From assembly GCA_963576475.1 (NCBI GenBank), contig OY754980.1, positions 4,655,492-4,719,491 of the forward strand: a stretch of 64,000 nt of DNA. Direction: 5' to 3'. This stretch comes from Molanna angustata. Lineage: Eukaryota; Arthropoda; Insecta; Trichoptera; Molannidae. Below, one piece after another: positions 21,680 through 31,328 of this stretch (positions are counted from its first letter, which is position 1; each line of letters starts with the position of its first letter). The position numbers and the translations under genes are program-made. A model generated the notes under the pieces. It was not told the DNA's origin, ran no database searches, and saw only the letters and a list, made by a program, of their open reading frames with translations.

Positions 21680-22497
21680 TATGGAAGAGTTACAGTATCT
21701 TGTAAGTATGGTATATGAAGGATGTATAGAGAATGGACTTAGGATGAATGCCAGCAAATCAAAGACAATTCTCTTTGAAAAGAGTGAAAGCAGAACAGCG
21801 TGTAAAATAAGAGTAGAGAATGAATGGCTCGAGCAAGTCGACGAATATGTATACTTGGGAAGCATATTTCAACGGAACGGACGACTCGATAAAGAGATCG
21901 AAAGAAGAGTTATGGCAGGAAACAGAGTGAATGGAGCACTAAGACCAATTATGAATGATCGCAACATATCAAAGGATGCCAAAGTTGCCATTCATAACGC
22001 CATCGTAGTGCCAACCTTGACGTATGAAAGTGAAACCTGGACTTGGCAGAAGACGCATGAAAGTAGAATAAATGCAGTTGAAATGAGATCGTTAAGAAGG
22101 ATTTGTAATAGAACGATGTATGACCGGGTAAGAAATGAGGACATAAGGAAAGAATGTAAGATGAAGAAAGATGTCATTACTAGAATGAAAGTGAACACAT
22201 TGAGATGGTTTGGTCACATGGGGAGAATGAATGAGGAGCGCCTGACGAAGAAAATATACAGAGCGGAAAGGAATGGAATGAGAGGTCGGGGACGCCCAAG
22301 AAAGGGATGGCACGACCATGTGAACGAAATTTTGAAAGACGGAAATGTTAGAAGTGTGAGCAATAGACGAACATGTATGAGACGATGCATGAATGTGGAC
22401 GAGGCGAGAGATGCATGTCAGGATAGAAAGATGTGGCGTTCGGTTCTCTCTGCCTACCCCGCAAGGGACATGGCGTGATGGTATGTATGTATGTATG
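21680..22497 (+). mobile_element. RTE-a LINE insertion with perfect 12-bp TSD
   Basis: The insertion is bounded by TTCTATAGGAAG at 21668-21679 and again at 22498-22509, a perfect target duplication. It is 818 bp, truncated at its 5' end inside the RT gene, and ends GGCGTGATGG plus a TATG repeat tail. A 5'-truncated body, a microsatellite tail and a variable target duplication are the signature of target-primed reverse transcription. The nearly identical copy at 2606-2830 suggests the source element was active recently. Confidence 0.9.
21681..22478 (+). pseudogene. RTE-type reverse transcriptase, C-terminal 265 residues
   Basis: The frame is open to the natural stop. Residues 19-28 GLRMNASKSK and 55-62 EYVYLGSI are the last RT-domain blocks after the catalytic YADD motif, which itself is lost upstream. 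Residues 111-122 PTLTYESETWTW, 132-139 AVEMRSLR, 174-183 LRWFGHMGRM and 201-215 RGRGRPRKGWHDHVN form the thumb/C-terminal segment common to RTE-like elements. The last residues are WRSVLSAYPARDMA, coded by the stretch that overlaps the conserved 3' end. The ATG lies one base inside the truncation point, so it is an accidental start. Without endonuclease and polymerase core the protein cannot be active. This is the longest coding remnant in the window. Confidence 0.85.
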
Positions 22498-22527
22498 TTC
22501 TATAGGAAGGTGTTTTCGCTTATTAAA

Positions 22528-22692
22528 ATGATCTTCTTCTTTTCAGCCCCTTTCACTCCACTGCTGGATGCCTCTTCCTGGGTTTTCCATTTCTCTCTAT
22601 CATGGGCACTCTGCTTCCACCCATGTCCCACCAGTTCGACAATATCGTCAGTCCATCTCCTCTGTGGTCTCCCTACACTTCTTCTATTATGA
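22528..22692 (-). mobile_element. RTE-c LINE 3' end fragment
   Basis: The minus-strand translation reads SVGRPQRRWTDDIVELVGHGWKQSAHDREKWKTQEEASSSGVKGAEKK, the usual RTE tail GRPxxRWxDDI...W...A.DR..WK..EEA. The tail reads GAAGAAG on the minus strand. It lies 18 bp beyond the 21.7-kb insertion's right target duplication. Confidence 0.75.
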
Positions 22693-22928
22693 TAAAATTA
22701 TCTTATTTAGGAATATTTTTTTTAATTTATATATGCTAAAATATTCTGTAAAGCACAGACTAGTAATAAATAGTACATCCTTCAGTTCTATTGCAATGTC
22801 ATCGTTATCAGATGTCCCTTTAAAAAATATTATAAATGTTTTCTTTGTGTCTCTTATACCAATAATTAATCAAAAATATCATTATTTACTTACAGAAATA
22901 ATTCAGATCTGAAAGGGTTAAAATTACA

Positions 22929-23480
22929 CACCTTCACGCCATGTCCCTTACGGTGAAGGCAGAAATAACCGAACGCCACATATTTCTATCTTGACACACA
23001 TAAGTTCATACATCGCCCCGTCAAAATTCATATATCATCTTATTCATGTTCTTCTGTTGTTCACGTCAAATTTCCGTCTTTCAAAATACCGTTCACATGG
23101 ACGTGCCTTGCCTTCCTTGGGCGGCCCCGACCTCTCATTCCATTCCTGTCTAAAATGTATATTTTCTTCGTTAGTCGTTCCCCATTCATTCTACCCGTGT
23201 GGCCAAGCCATCTTAATGTGTTCACTTTCATTCTATTAATAACATCTTTCTTCATCTTTCCTTATGTCCTCATTTCTGACCCTGTAATACATTTATTTAT
23301 AACAGATTCTTCTTAGTGCTTGTTCTCATTTCAACTGCATTTATTCTGCTTTCGTGCAACTTCTGCATTTGAATGGCAATTTTATCATTTTTATGGTCAA
23401 AGTGCTCCATTCTTTCTGTTTCCTGCCGTAACTCTTCTTTTAATCTCCTTATCAATCCGTCCATTCCGTTATAATGACAT
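22929..23480 (-). mobile_element. RTE-a LINE copy with internal deletions
   Basis: It begins CCTTCACGCCATGTCCCTTACGG (3' end complement) and passes through the complement of the RGRPRKA coding region, the FGHMGRM region (CCCGTGTGGCCAAGCCATC) and RINAVEM (CAACTGCATTTATTCTGC). It ends in the complement of RRVMAG (TTTCTGTTTCCTGCCGTAACTC). Relative to 21681-22478, stretches near 23280-23330 and 23370-23400 are deleted or altered. No microsatellite tail remains. Confidence 0.75.
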
Positions 23481-24654
23481 GCAATTGTAATTTTCGTAAT
23501 TGAATACATAATCAAAATCAGGCCCAGAGAGATTATTGATCGATGTCGATAGGTTCGATAGATTATGTCAATATCGAAGTCGAAAGGTTACATCAAAATA
23601 TGTTATTTATATACTTATTGATAACATTTTTTGGTCATTTAAATTATATCGTGTCAGTTACAATGTACTTTTATCTTCCAATAAGTTGAAATATGAATGG
23701 AATAATAAACTTGGTTTAAAGGCCAAATCTATGCCTAAAACTTAACATAGTATTGCCCTCCAACCATCACCCGCTCTATTTGTTTAGACTTAATGACCTG
23801 CTGTCGATATAAATTTATAATTCCAAATTCACCGGAAGGTTTAACCAACTTACTGGTAATATTTTCATATTTTTTATGCCTACTATTCAAATACGAATAC
23901 CTTTATATTTTTTTAACATATCCGCTTATAGCAGTTTTTTCTGTTACCAGAAAAAAATCTATATGTTAACGTTTTTTCATGTTTTTTTTTGTTATGTAAA
24001 ATAACATTCAAACCAACCCGTGCTTGTGGAATATTTTTCAATAACGGCGATATAATTTATTCTAAATGGAAGGAAGTTATAAAAAAATGTGTTCTGACTG
24101 AATATGTATATGTGTAGGGTTTAGTTATGTATTTAGTAAACCATACACATACCTATATTCCTATAATTATATTCGTCAGACTTATAGGTACCATTATTTC
24201 TTTCTATGTGTCCATACCATATAAAAAGTGACTATTTTTTATATCACTGGTGTATTCACCGCATTCATTAAAATTGTTGGCACTGGTTTCGAAACCAAAC
24301 GTTCCCTCATCGAGATTTCAATTAATCACAACTCGTTGTTGACCAAAGTCGTGAATAAACCTGATAAGGCGACAAACAGATCTCACACGGTTTTTTTTAT
24401 TTTTTTTATTTCATTTATAGAATAATAAGTACATAGGTTTTGTAACATAGGAAGGAGTGTATGTTTGGGAGACCACGTTTGTGTGTGTGTGATTTTTTTT
24501 ACTGTAATATTGTTTGTTATTATTAGAGTATACATACATAGATATTGTCTTGAGAATACGCCGACATGATGTCTAGAAATTAGACTTGGCGTGACTCAGA
24601 ATTTTTTTTACTATCTCTCAATAAAAAAAATCAGTTCTGAAACAGTTCAGCCGA
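23481..24654. other. Unassigned interval
   Basis: No supported gene. Short open frames at 23536 and 24228 show no motif. A CCATCACCCGCTCTAT string lies at 23763. Confidence 0.35.
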
Positions 24655-24835
24655 CCGCCTTGACACAATTGCTAAGCCGTTTGTCTTCTGTGCGGGTGTC
24701 CTGGATTCATTCCCCAGCATTGAAGAAATTGATTAAATTAATACTTCACGCAAGAATGGCTTCTCTGGACTGGAAACACTGGATAGTTTGAAGAAATTTC
24801 CATGTGGCTATAAATATTATTATTAAAACGTTAAC
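24655..24835 (+). mobile_element. SINE-D, near full length
   Basis: Head: ATTGCTAAGCCGTTTGTCTTC and GGTGTCCTGGATTCATTCCCCAGCA (weak B box). Body: GGCTTCTCTGGACTGGAAACACTGGATAGTTTGAAGAAATTTCC. The 3' hairpin is degenerate here (TTTCC-ATGT-GGCTAT) and is followed by ATTATTATT. Related copies are at 57745-58190 and 62522-62640. Confidence 0.6.
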
Positions 24836-24876
24836 TAAGCCAATTTTAATAAGATGTACCTACCAAAAATTTAAGC

Positions 24877-25018
24877 ACCATCACGCCATGTCTCTCAAGC
24901 TACAGGCAGAGAGAACTTTAAGCCACATTTTTCTATCTTGACACGCATCCATCGTCTCATATAATATGTTCACCTGCTATTCAAGTTTCATACATGTTTA
25001 GTGTTTCCTTTTTTCAAG
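24877..25018 (-). mobile_element. RTE-a LINE 3' end
   Basis: Antisense: CACCATCACGCCATGTCTCTCAAGC, GGCAGAGAGAACTTTAAGCCACATTTTTCTATCTTGACACGCATCC, CATCGTCTCATA correspond to the last 50 codons of RTE-a. It ends in a degenerate GTTTCCTTTTTTCAAGATG stretch. Confidence 0.7.
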
Positions 25019-25085
25019 ATGTTGAACACCCGCACCTGTCGCTGGTAGCCCTGCATTGTGGGATATGCCGTGAATGAATGATATT
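25019..25085 (+). mobile_element. SINE-E 3' end with ATGA tail
   Basis: ACACCCGCACCTGTCGCTGGTAGCCC, GCATTGTGGGATATGCCGTGAATGAATGATA is the family's terminal 60 bases plus the ATGA tail. It abuts the antisense RTE-a fragment tail to tail. Confidence 0.6.
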
Positions 25086-25604
25086 ACAAACTAATGTGTT
25101 TCTTAGCGCACAGTGTCATCTTTTATCCTTTCTCGTTCTTAATCCTCTCTTGGACGTCCCATTGTAAGTTGGACGTCCTTTTCCATTAAGTAGAAGAATA
25201 TATTAGGTATGGATAATGCGCCATTCAAAGGTATGATGATTCTTTAAGTTATTTAAATTCCAACGTCTTTGGACATAAAAACGTAAGTGAAATAAAAATG
25301 ACTTGAATTAATATTTTGATAAATGAACGTAAGAGGATGCACGCCATGATATAGTGAATATTATATAGATGGGCAGATGTTATAAATTTTCTGTCGCCTC
25401 GTAATTCATACCGGCGATAAAAATTGTGTCACTGTTAATTTTATTTATTGCCCTGGAACTACGCTCGAAGCGCTTCGGTTACTGTGAAGTTTATCAAATT
25501 CTTTGGAATCGTTATGTCCTTGTATATGGTATTATAGCTTCACGTATTTTTAAAGTTTGCTGTAATACGCAAACTTTAATTAAATTGAAACCTGAACAAC
25601 CTAA
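25086..25604. other. Unassigned interval
   Basis: CTCTTGGACGTCCC and GGACGTCC form a short palindromic motif near 25150-25172. Nothing else recognised. Confidence 0.3.
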
Positions 25605-25685
25605 GGTTTTAATAAAACAACATCTGTGGTATAGTGATAAGTCGATTGACTTCTGCGCGTAGGCTATGGGTTTGATTCCCTCATT
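25605..25685 (+). mobile_element. tRNA-like SINE head (SINE-F)
   Basis: CTGTGGTATAGTGATAAGTCG gives an A-box-like segment, and TATGGGTTTGATTCCCTC gives a B-box-like GGTTTGATTCC about 40 bases later. It does not fold as a full tRNA, and no other copy was found here. Confidence 0.4.
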
Positions 25686-25689
25686 CTTT

Positions 25690-25765
25690 TTTGTCAGCCT
25701 TCCTTCGTCCAATTAGGCAGATCGTATCCATCCGCCTCCAGACACTCGTCTCGTATCCTCAGACG
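25690..25765 (-). mobile_element. Short RTE-c fragment
   Basis: The reverse complement contains AGACGAGTGTCTGGAGGCGGATGGATACGATCTGCC, matching AGACGAGTGGCTGGAGGCGGATGGATGCGGTCTGTCC at 38677-38713. Confidence 0.55.
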
Positions 25766-26082
25766 ACCTTGTTTGAGCTCTTCCAATACTTCTTTTGTTC
25801 GTTATTGGTCACCATTCCAGCACTTTCTCAGTCTATCGATTTCATTCTGGAAATTAATTTGATAGAATTTGACATCGATGACAATATTACTTCACAATTT
25901 AATTCAACTATTCATTCATAACTGGTACAATCACCTGGTTCATAACTGCATATACCTAATTGTCAATAAAAATTGTATATTGCTAGTCCAAGAACAGGAT
26001 TTCCTAGTTGGACAGCAGTAATCTACTTATTGTTTTCATTATAAATATGGTGTGACAAAAGGTAAATAAATAATAAATAAAT
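25766..26082. other. Unassigned interval
   Basis: Nothing recognised apart from a short AAAT run at 26063. Confidence 0.3.
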
Positions 26083-26215
26083 ACCATCACGACATACCCT
26101 ACAATGTATGGTAACCAGCGAAAGGTGTATGGGTGTGCAGTACCTACCTTATAAAAGGAAACACGACAAGCGCATGTATCCCTACTTACCAGTTTCGTTT
26201 CACCTAAAAATTAAT
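26083..26215 (-). mobile_element. SINE-E 3' half
   Basis: ACCATCACGACATACCCTACAATG, GGTAACCAGCGAAAGGTGTATGGGTGTGCAG, ATAAAAGGAAACACGACA and CCAGTTTCGTTTCACCTA follow SINE-E in antisense. It is truncated after CACCTAAAAAT. Confidence 0.6.
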
Positions 26216-26449
26216 AAATGAGACTGTATTTACATCTTTCCGGGAAACATATCAAAATTTGACATTCGTGCAAGCGAGAGAAAACTTTGTGTGTTTTGAA
26301 CAACATCCTATTGTAAAATAGCAATAATAAATAAATGTATTTACTTGTAGTCACATTTGTTTTTGCCAAATCCTAAAATTCGCGGTTCGATAATAATAAT
26401 TCTTTTGTCCCATAATATGGGACGTTCATGGACAGAAATTAAAATTTCT

Positions 26450-26679
26450 GTTTCTGAAATGTCATAAAACAATGGCACCGCTATCGATTCGCGCGAAAAT
26501 ATCAAACCAACTGATCGCGTTCGCTTCACATCGCGCCGCGCCGCATCGAAACCAACTCGCGGTCGGTATCGTAGGACACTTCCATAGTTACCGACTGTTT
26601 GTTATTTTCACGCCGCGCCGCGCCGCTACGCATTCGCTTTGAATCGCCTACGTAGGACGTCGCGTTAGGGAGTCAGAGC
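26450..26679. other. CpG-rich patch with GCGCCGCGCCGC runs
   Basis: Two strings TCGCGCCGCGCCGCATCG (26531) and ACGCCGCGCCGCGCCGCTACG (26612) flank a less GC-rich centre. Composition differs sharply from the surroundings. It could be the body of a DNA transposon or a promoter remnant. No termini resolved. Confidence 0.35.
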
Positions 26680-27115
26680 GAAAGAGGATCGATGCTGGAG
26701 GTGCTGGAGGCGTATGTTGCGCATCTCATGGACAGCCAGAGGAACGAATGTGTCAATTCTAGACGAGCTGAAGATCGAGGATCGTCTGTCGACGATATGT
26801 TACAGACGTATCATTCAATTCTTTGGACACATTGCCAGAAGGGAATCAGACTGCCTTGAGAAGCTTGTTGTGATGGGCAACGTGGAAGGACGGAGATCTC
26901 GTGGTCGCTCACCGACCAGATGGAGCGATTTGGTCCACAATTAAGTCCACAATGGGGTCTTCGGTGACTGGTGTTCTGCGTTCAGCCCAAAACAGATTGG
27001 CATGGAGGCGGGCCATACGTGTGGTGACGGACTGCAGCCCGCTATCCTCAGTCATGAGGAAAAGGACGATTACATATGCCCTTCGTTATACGCCAGCTTA
27101 CAAAAACTCATGTTA
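26680..27115 (+). mobile_element. RTE-c LINE 3' part
   Basis: Frame: MLRISWTARGTNVSILDELKIEDRLSTICYRRIIQFFGHIARRESDCLEKLVVMGNVEGRRSRGRSPTRWSDLVHN (26714-26944). A frame change near 26940 leads to STMGSSVTGVLRSAQNRLAWRRAIRVVTD. The pattern RRMLRISWTxRxTNxxIL...F.GHIxRR...LE...V.GxxEGxRxRGRxPxRWxDxI is the classic arthropod RTE endonuclease-reverse transcriptase tail. A frameshift around 26945 and loss of all upstream domains make it a pseudogene. Confidence 0.8.
26714..26944 (+). pseudogene. RTE reverse transcriptase C-terminal fragment
   Basis: 76 residues covering the post-polymerase region: MLRISWTARGTN, FFGHIARRESDCLEKLVVMGNVEG and RRSRGRSPTRWSD. The stop at 26944 is caused by a frameshift: homologous sequence continues in another frame to about 27050. 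The upstream CTGGAGGCGTATGTTGCGC (26702-26722) probably codes the ..RRMLR residues. This is a different RTE group from the copy at 21680. Confidence 0.75.
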
Positions 27116-28837
27116 GTAAGAAAAGTGTATCGATATTCTTGTTCATTAGTTGTGAAGTAGGTAATAATAAATATTTTTAGTAACTTTGAGATCCACTCAT
27201 ATTATAATTTTTTCTACGAGTTTATCAAATGATGTACAAAAAATACATACTGTTTGATATCTTTCAGAGTTAGGAGGCACTTATCGATATCGCATCGTAA
27301 TAATAATTCATCTGGCCGTCATACTTTTCAAATATTGGTCGTTACTTTATCACGCTCTCACATCCTGTTTATTTTAGCGTCAACTTTAGCTCCCACTGGG
27401 GGGACACCATAATACTCTACCTACTACACTGTTCAAACATCTTTACAGGGCCAAACCGACGACGATAATAACTTTATATGATTAAAATTAAAATATCCTT
27501 GGCGGTCGAGAAATGATGACGAATTAACACAGTTCTTCAATTACACATATATAATATTACTACATAATTTATTTATTTTATTGTGTTAATATGTGTATGC
27601 TTTTACTGTATTCATAATTTTATGCGAAAGAAATAGCCATCAAGACACAGGCTTTGCCTAGTTTGATGGTGATTAAAACACCTTAATGACACTGCTTTCT
27701 GCATCACTGTATAATATAATATGTATTTGTTAATAATAATACGAATTATAAGTGTATCAATATTTGTCAGACATGAATAAATAAATAAATAAAATAAATA
27801 AATAAATAAATATTAGGCTCTATAGTTGTCGCCAAATTACTTGAACTTTAAGCCGAGAAAGGGGGCGATTTGTACGTAAACCAACGAAGCAAAAAGACAC
27901 AAATTTGCGCTCTGCGCAACCGGAAGCGCGATCAAGATGTTTGGCGAAAATTATACATAATTGATTTACAAAAAATCAAATTGTATAAGCATTAGCCCTT
28001 TTTACATCAAACAATATTTCATACTACACTAAAACGTATACTTGCACCTCTGTATCACTTCAACCGATCACTAAACCTAATAAAAATTAATTTACACTTT
28101 GACGAATAAAAATAGTAGAACTGATTTATAAAACGCTACTCTGGGACAGGCATAGCCTAGTAGAGAAGCCTAATCCACAAATTAAAATTAATATATGTAT
28201 ACACTTATGACTTAAACTTTAATTTTTTTCTTAATTATAGTGTTACTACTTTTTCAAGTAATATTTTACCTAATTCAGATATTATTATACTTGTAAAATA
28301 GGATTTTTAATAAATAAATACATAAAATATATTTTGGTGTTATTTCCTCTATCAATTTTGTTGCCAATCCACTCTGTTGCGCCAGGGACTGACAACATGG
28401 AATCTTGAAGGGTGGACTGTATATTTTTTGGATGCCATTATTTGGAAAAACTTGGGACGGGATGACGGAAGCGAATCAAACTTAAATTCGACTTATTGCT
28501 ACAAGGCCGCCTTCTTTACATCTGGTGATTCATGTGATATAGTCACAATTGAAAGATAGTTCACACATATAACACAATTACGGATCGAAATCGAACCCCA
28601 TTTGATAAACACCGCATCGCGCCGTATCAAAATGTTAAATATCGCTAATGACGGTTTTCCTGGTACTTATCAACTAGACCTTAAATAACACACCAGGTCA
28701 AAGTCGTATGACCTGTCAAAGATGACATTAAACGCGAAAATTTTCAACATAAATAATAAGTAGGTATGTAGCATTAAAATAGTAAGTATCATACAACAGT
28801 AGCGTTTAGTCCCTGAGTTTCTTTTCTGCATTCTTAG
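27116..28837. other. Unassigned interval
   Basis: No supported gene. A short AAAT array lies at 27778-27812. A 60-codon frame at 28377 has no motif. CGAAAACACCGCATCGCGCC-like text near 28608 weakly recalls the CpG-rich patch at 26531. Confidence 0.35.
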
Positions 28838-29245
28838 GTTAGGTTTAAGTTTGTGTATAATAATAATAGCGACTCGCGTGAGCGAGTTGCTTTATAAATT
28901 GAATTATAAATTATTATAAATTAAATATATAATATTCTTTTAATTTTTCGCATTTAATATAAAATTTCACAGCTCATTTGACTTAATACTACGAGATCTC
29001 AACCAATCAGAGTGCCAACCGGAAACAATGCAAACGGGTAGATTCAGATTGTAGACTCTAGTTCATACAACTACGTAAATAATGCGTTGAGAAATCTAAT
29101 TTATTTGATAAATGTGATCAAATTCGAATACATAATAAACTAATTAAATAATTTCCTAGCCAAAATAGGCAAAGGTGTTGATAAAATTATTCTTTTAATT
29201 GATTAAGTCTTTTCAATTAATAAAGCAACTCGCTCACGCGATTAC
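28838..29245. repeat. Inverted pair around a hairpin with a GTGA loop
   Basis: GGTTAGGTTTAAGTTTGTG leads to a 22-base hairpin at 28869-28890 (stem GCGACTCGC/GCGAGTTGC, loop GTGA). A reverse-complement partner, CTCACGCG with AGCAACTCG, lies at 29224-29241. The left unit is homologous, in opposite orientation, to 59369-59425. The whole may be a small non-autonomous element. Confidence 0.6.
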
Positions 29246-29672
29246 ATTAAATACTTACTAAAACTAGCTAAAAAATCAACGGGAATGGAGATTTACGGAC
29301 ATGAGGACAAGTAAAAACAATACGAAAAAAAATACTATTATTTCGCTGTCGTATTTATTACATCCATTATGTATTCGTATCTGTCAAGCCATTTGATCAC
29401 ATTTTTCAAATAAATTATATATGTCAACATATTTTTTACCTAATTGTATGATTTTAAACACTACTTTTTATCTATTATGTTTAAATTTTCACGTTTAACG
29501 TCAACTTTGACAGCTCATCTGTTATTAGTAAAATTGATCCGGCGTGTTTTTTTAAGGTATAGTTACTTATCGACTGGCCTTGGGCGGTCAGCTGATTTGC
29601 ATCATGAACCGAGGAGGGGGGGGGAGGGGATGAGGAAGAAGGCGCAGATTCGGGCGTCTATAAATTTTGTTT
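29246..29672. other. Unassigned interval
   Basis: It has a G-rich run (GAGGAGGGGGGGGGAGGGGA) at 29612-29631. No gene seen. Confidence 0.35.
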
Positions 29673-29911
29673 ATTTTTGAATTATTAATTAGCTATAAAC
29701 CACTTGTTTTTTGAGTCACTTCGCGACATGTTTCGGAAGCGCTGTCCTTCCATCGACCGGCGTGTCGAGACTAACATGTTGAATTTGTGTGTATCTGTCT
29801 GTGAAGCGAGGGGGGTGGCGGTTGAGGGTTGGTTGGGTTAGTGGGGGGAGGGGAGAATTGTGAAGTGTTTTTGTTTTTGATGGGAAATATATTAAGTATT
29901 GGAGAGGTGTT

Positions 29912-30265
29912 ATGAAAGGTATGGAAAGAGTGCACTCTTTCAATAACCACAAACTAAAACTATTACATGAAACACAGAATAAAGGATACCGACTTAACAA
30001 CTACGAAACGCTCGAAATACATAAACACATAAATTCCGGTATAAAACTTATAAATAACCATACCTTTCATGACACCTCTCCAATACTTATATATTTCCCA
30101 TCAAAAACAAAAACACTTCACAATTCTCCCCTCCCCCCACTAACCCAACCAACCCTCAACCGCCACCCCCCTCGCTTCACAGACAGATACACACAAATTC
30201 AACATGTTAGTCTCGACACGCCGGTCGATGGAAGGACAGCGCTTCCGAAACATGTCGCGAAGTGA
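29912..30265 (+). pseudogene. Penelope-like protein, C-terminal tail
   Basis: The 117-residue frame has RVHSFNNHKLKLLHETQNKGYRLNNYETLEIHKHINSGIKLINNHTF in the spacer, then a Pro- and Thr-rich tail (SPLPPLTQPTLNRHPPRF), and ends VDGRTALPKHVAK. The segment NKGxRLNxxExLEIxKHxxxxxxLINxxxx is what I associate with the region after the GIY-YIG endonuclease of Penelope-like proteins. Neither the RT nor the GIY-YIG core is present. The last residues ALPKHVAK are encoded by the hammerhead-like motif itself. The inverted arm encodes the same tail on the minus strand (to 29716). Confidence 0.5.
30209..30262 (+). ncRNA. Hammerhead-ribozyme-like motif in right arm (degenerate core)
   Basis: Layout: stem I 5' strand ending CGC (30218-30220 region), core CGGTCGA where hammerheads have CTGANGA (two substitutions), an extra T, stem II GGAAG-GACAGCG-CTTCC, GAAA, palindromic stem III CATG, then TC before the predicted cleavage point and GCG pairing with CGC. 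An inverted copy lies at 29722-29764 on the minus strand. The two core substitutions probably abolish cleavage. Confidence 0.45.
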
Positions 30266-30308
30266 CTCAAAAAACAAGTGGTTTATAGCTAATTAATAAT
30301 TCAAAAAT

Positions 30309-30850
30309 GGTTTATATTAACTACCACAAAATATCCGCCGAATCATTAAATGATATTTGTTTATTTTATTTGTTAGTACTTTTACAATCATATATAAAGG
30401 ATTATGTGCACAATTTTTGGATGTACCTACTTATGTAATATATTTTGTGAATTTATCAACATATAAAAATAAATACAGAAGTAGATATACAATACAATAT
30501 ACCATATAAAAAGGATCGGGAATCTTTTCATGAGCTAAATGACACGTTGTCTAGGGAGGCAGGTGTTTAGGGATACCTAATTATTCTTCTATAGTTTTTG
30601 CTTGAAAATGCAAAGTGAGTTAGACGGCGCAATATCTGGACTTGGCTATTCCGTAGGTATGTACCTATGTACATCAAACTAACTAAACTCAAGTTACATC
30701 TCTCGTAACTTCATTAAATTATATTTAAATCGATTATTTTTATAGTTGTATATACCTACGCAAAAATGGTTATTTTACCTGTCGGAAATCAATGAAATTT
30801 TGACAAATTTCATCTCAATAGATGGCTATCCTTAATACCTACAATGATGT
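30309..30850. other. Unassigned interval
   Basis: AT-rich. Nothing recognised. Confidence 0.35.
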
Positions 30851-31139
30851 AAAATTCGCTGTCAGTTGCCATGGCACGAGTAAACAGATTATCTTTGTGT
30901 GACGAAAAATGTTATTAACCACACGAAAAAAATCTGTTGCCAAGTTACGGGTAGTAATATTATCTTTGTGCAACGAAAAATGTCATCAAACACACGAATT
31001 ACCTACAATAATATAAGTTTTAAATGTATTAAGCATGTCTAAAATAAAAAAAAAATGTAAATTCGCTATCAGTTGCCAAGTTACGGGTAGTAATATTATC
31101 TTTGTGCAACGAAAAATGTCATCAAACACACGAATTACG
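30851..31139. repeat. Local repeat with an exact 67-bp duplication
   Basis: 30936-31002 and 31072-31138 are identical over 67 bp (GTTGCCAAGTTACGGG ... CACACGAATTAC), a 136-bp period. A third, diverged copy is at 30851-30927. Each unit contains ATTATCTTTGTG and ACGAAAAATGT. Confidence 0.85.
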
Positions 31140-31214
31140 ATAAGCATGACTTAAATACAAAAATGAATTCATTGTGGCCAGTACTTGATTCTCCATAACT
31201 TTGACGTTTATCGT

Positions 31215-31328
31215 TTCATAGACCCAGACTGAAAACTAAATAAATACTTTGTCTCCAGCAGTAATAGAACCACAATCTCCGGCTCATGAGACAAATATGT
31301 AACTATCTGAGCCACGAAGATCGACAAC
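31215..31328 (-). mobile_element. SINE-A head fragment, decayed
   Basis: Reverse complement of the tRNA-like head: CTGAGCCACGAAGATCGAC (A-box side) at 31308-31326 and GTCTCCAGCAGTAATAGAACCAC (mutated B box). AGACCCAGACTGAAAAC marks the middle region. Confidence 0.6.

Larger units (their letters stand above)
29673..30308. mobile_element. Penelope-like element 3' end as a large inverted repeat
   Basis: Arms 29673-29924 and 30058-30308 (about 251 bp each) are almost perfect reverse complements with only a few single-base changes. They are separated by a 133-bp spacer that continues the same reading frame. Both arms encode the same protein tail and a hammerhead-like motif. Penelope-like elements are known for terminal repeats (pseudo-LTRs) in tandem or inverted arrangement and for hammerhead ribozymes in them, which fits. 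A LINE-style twin-priming inversion is an alternative origin. Confidence 0.6.

Noticed and set aside
22276..22478. AT-hook protein gene suggested by GRGRPRKGW
   Set aside because: The motif is the conserved basic segment of the RTE RT C terminus and repeats in every copy.
28838..29245. Helitron 3' end, because of the GC-rich hairpin
   Set aside because: No CTRR terminus 8-12 bases after the hairpin in either orientation, and no 5' TC end between A and T was found.
29222..29250. Telomeric-type repeats suggested by AACCTAACC strings
   Set aside because: Only single GGTTAGG/CCTAACC occurrences (28841, 59408); no tandem TTAGG array.
30851..31139. CRISPR-like array
   Set aside because: Only three irregular copies with unequal spacing in a eukaryotic context. 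The array at 53776 also lacks spacers.
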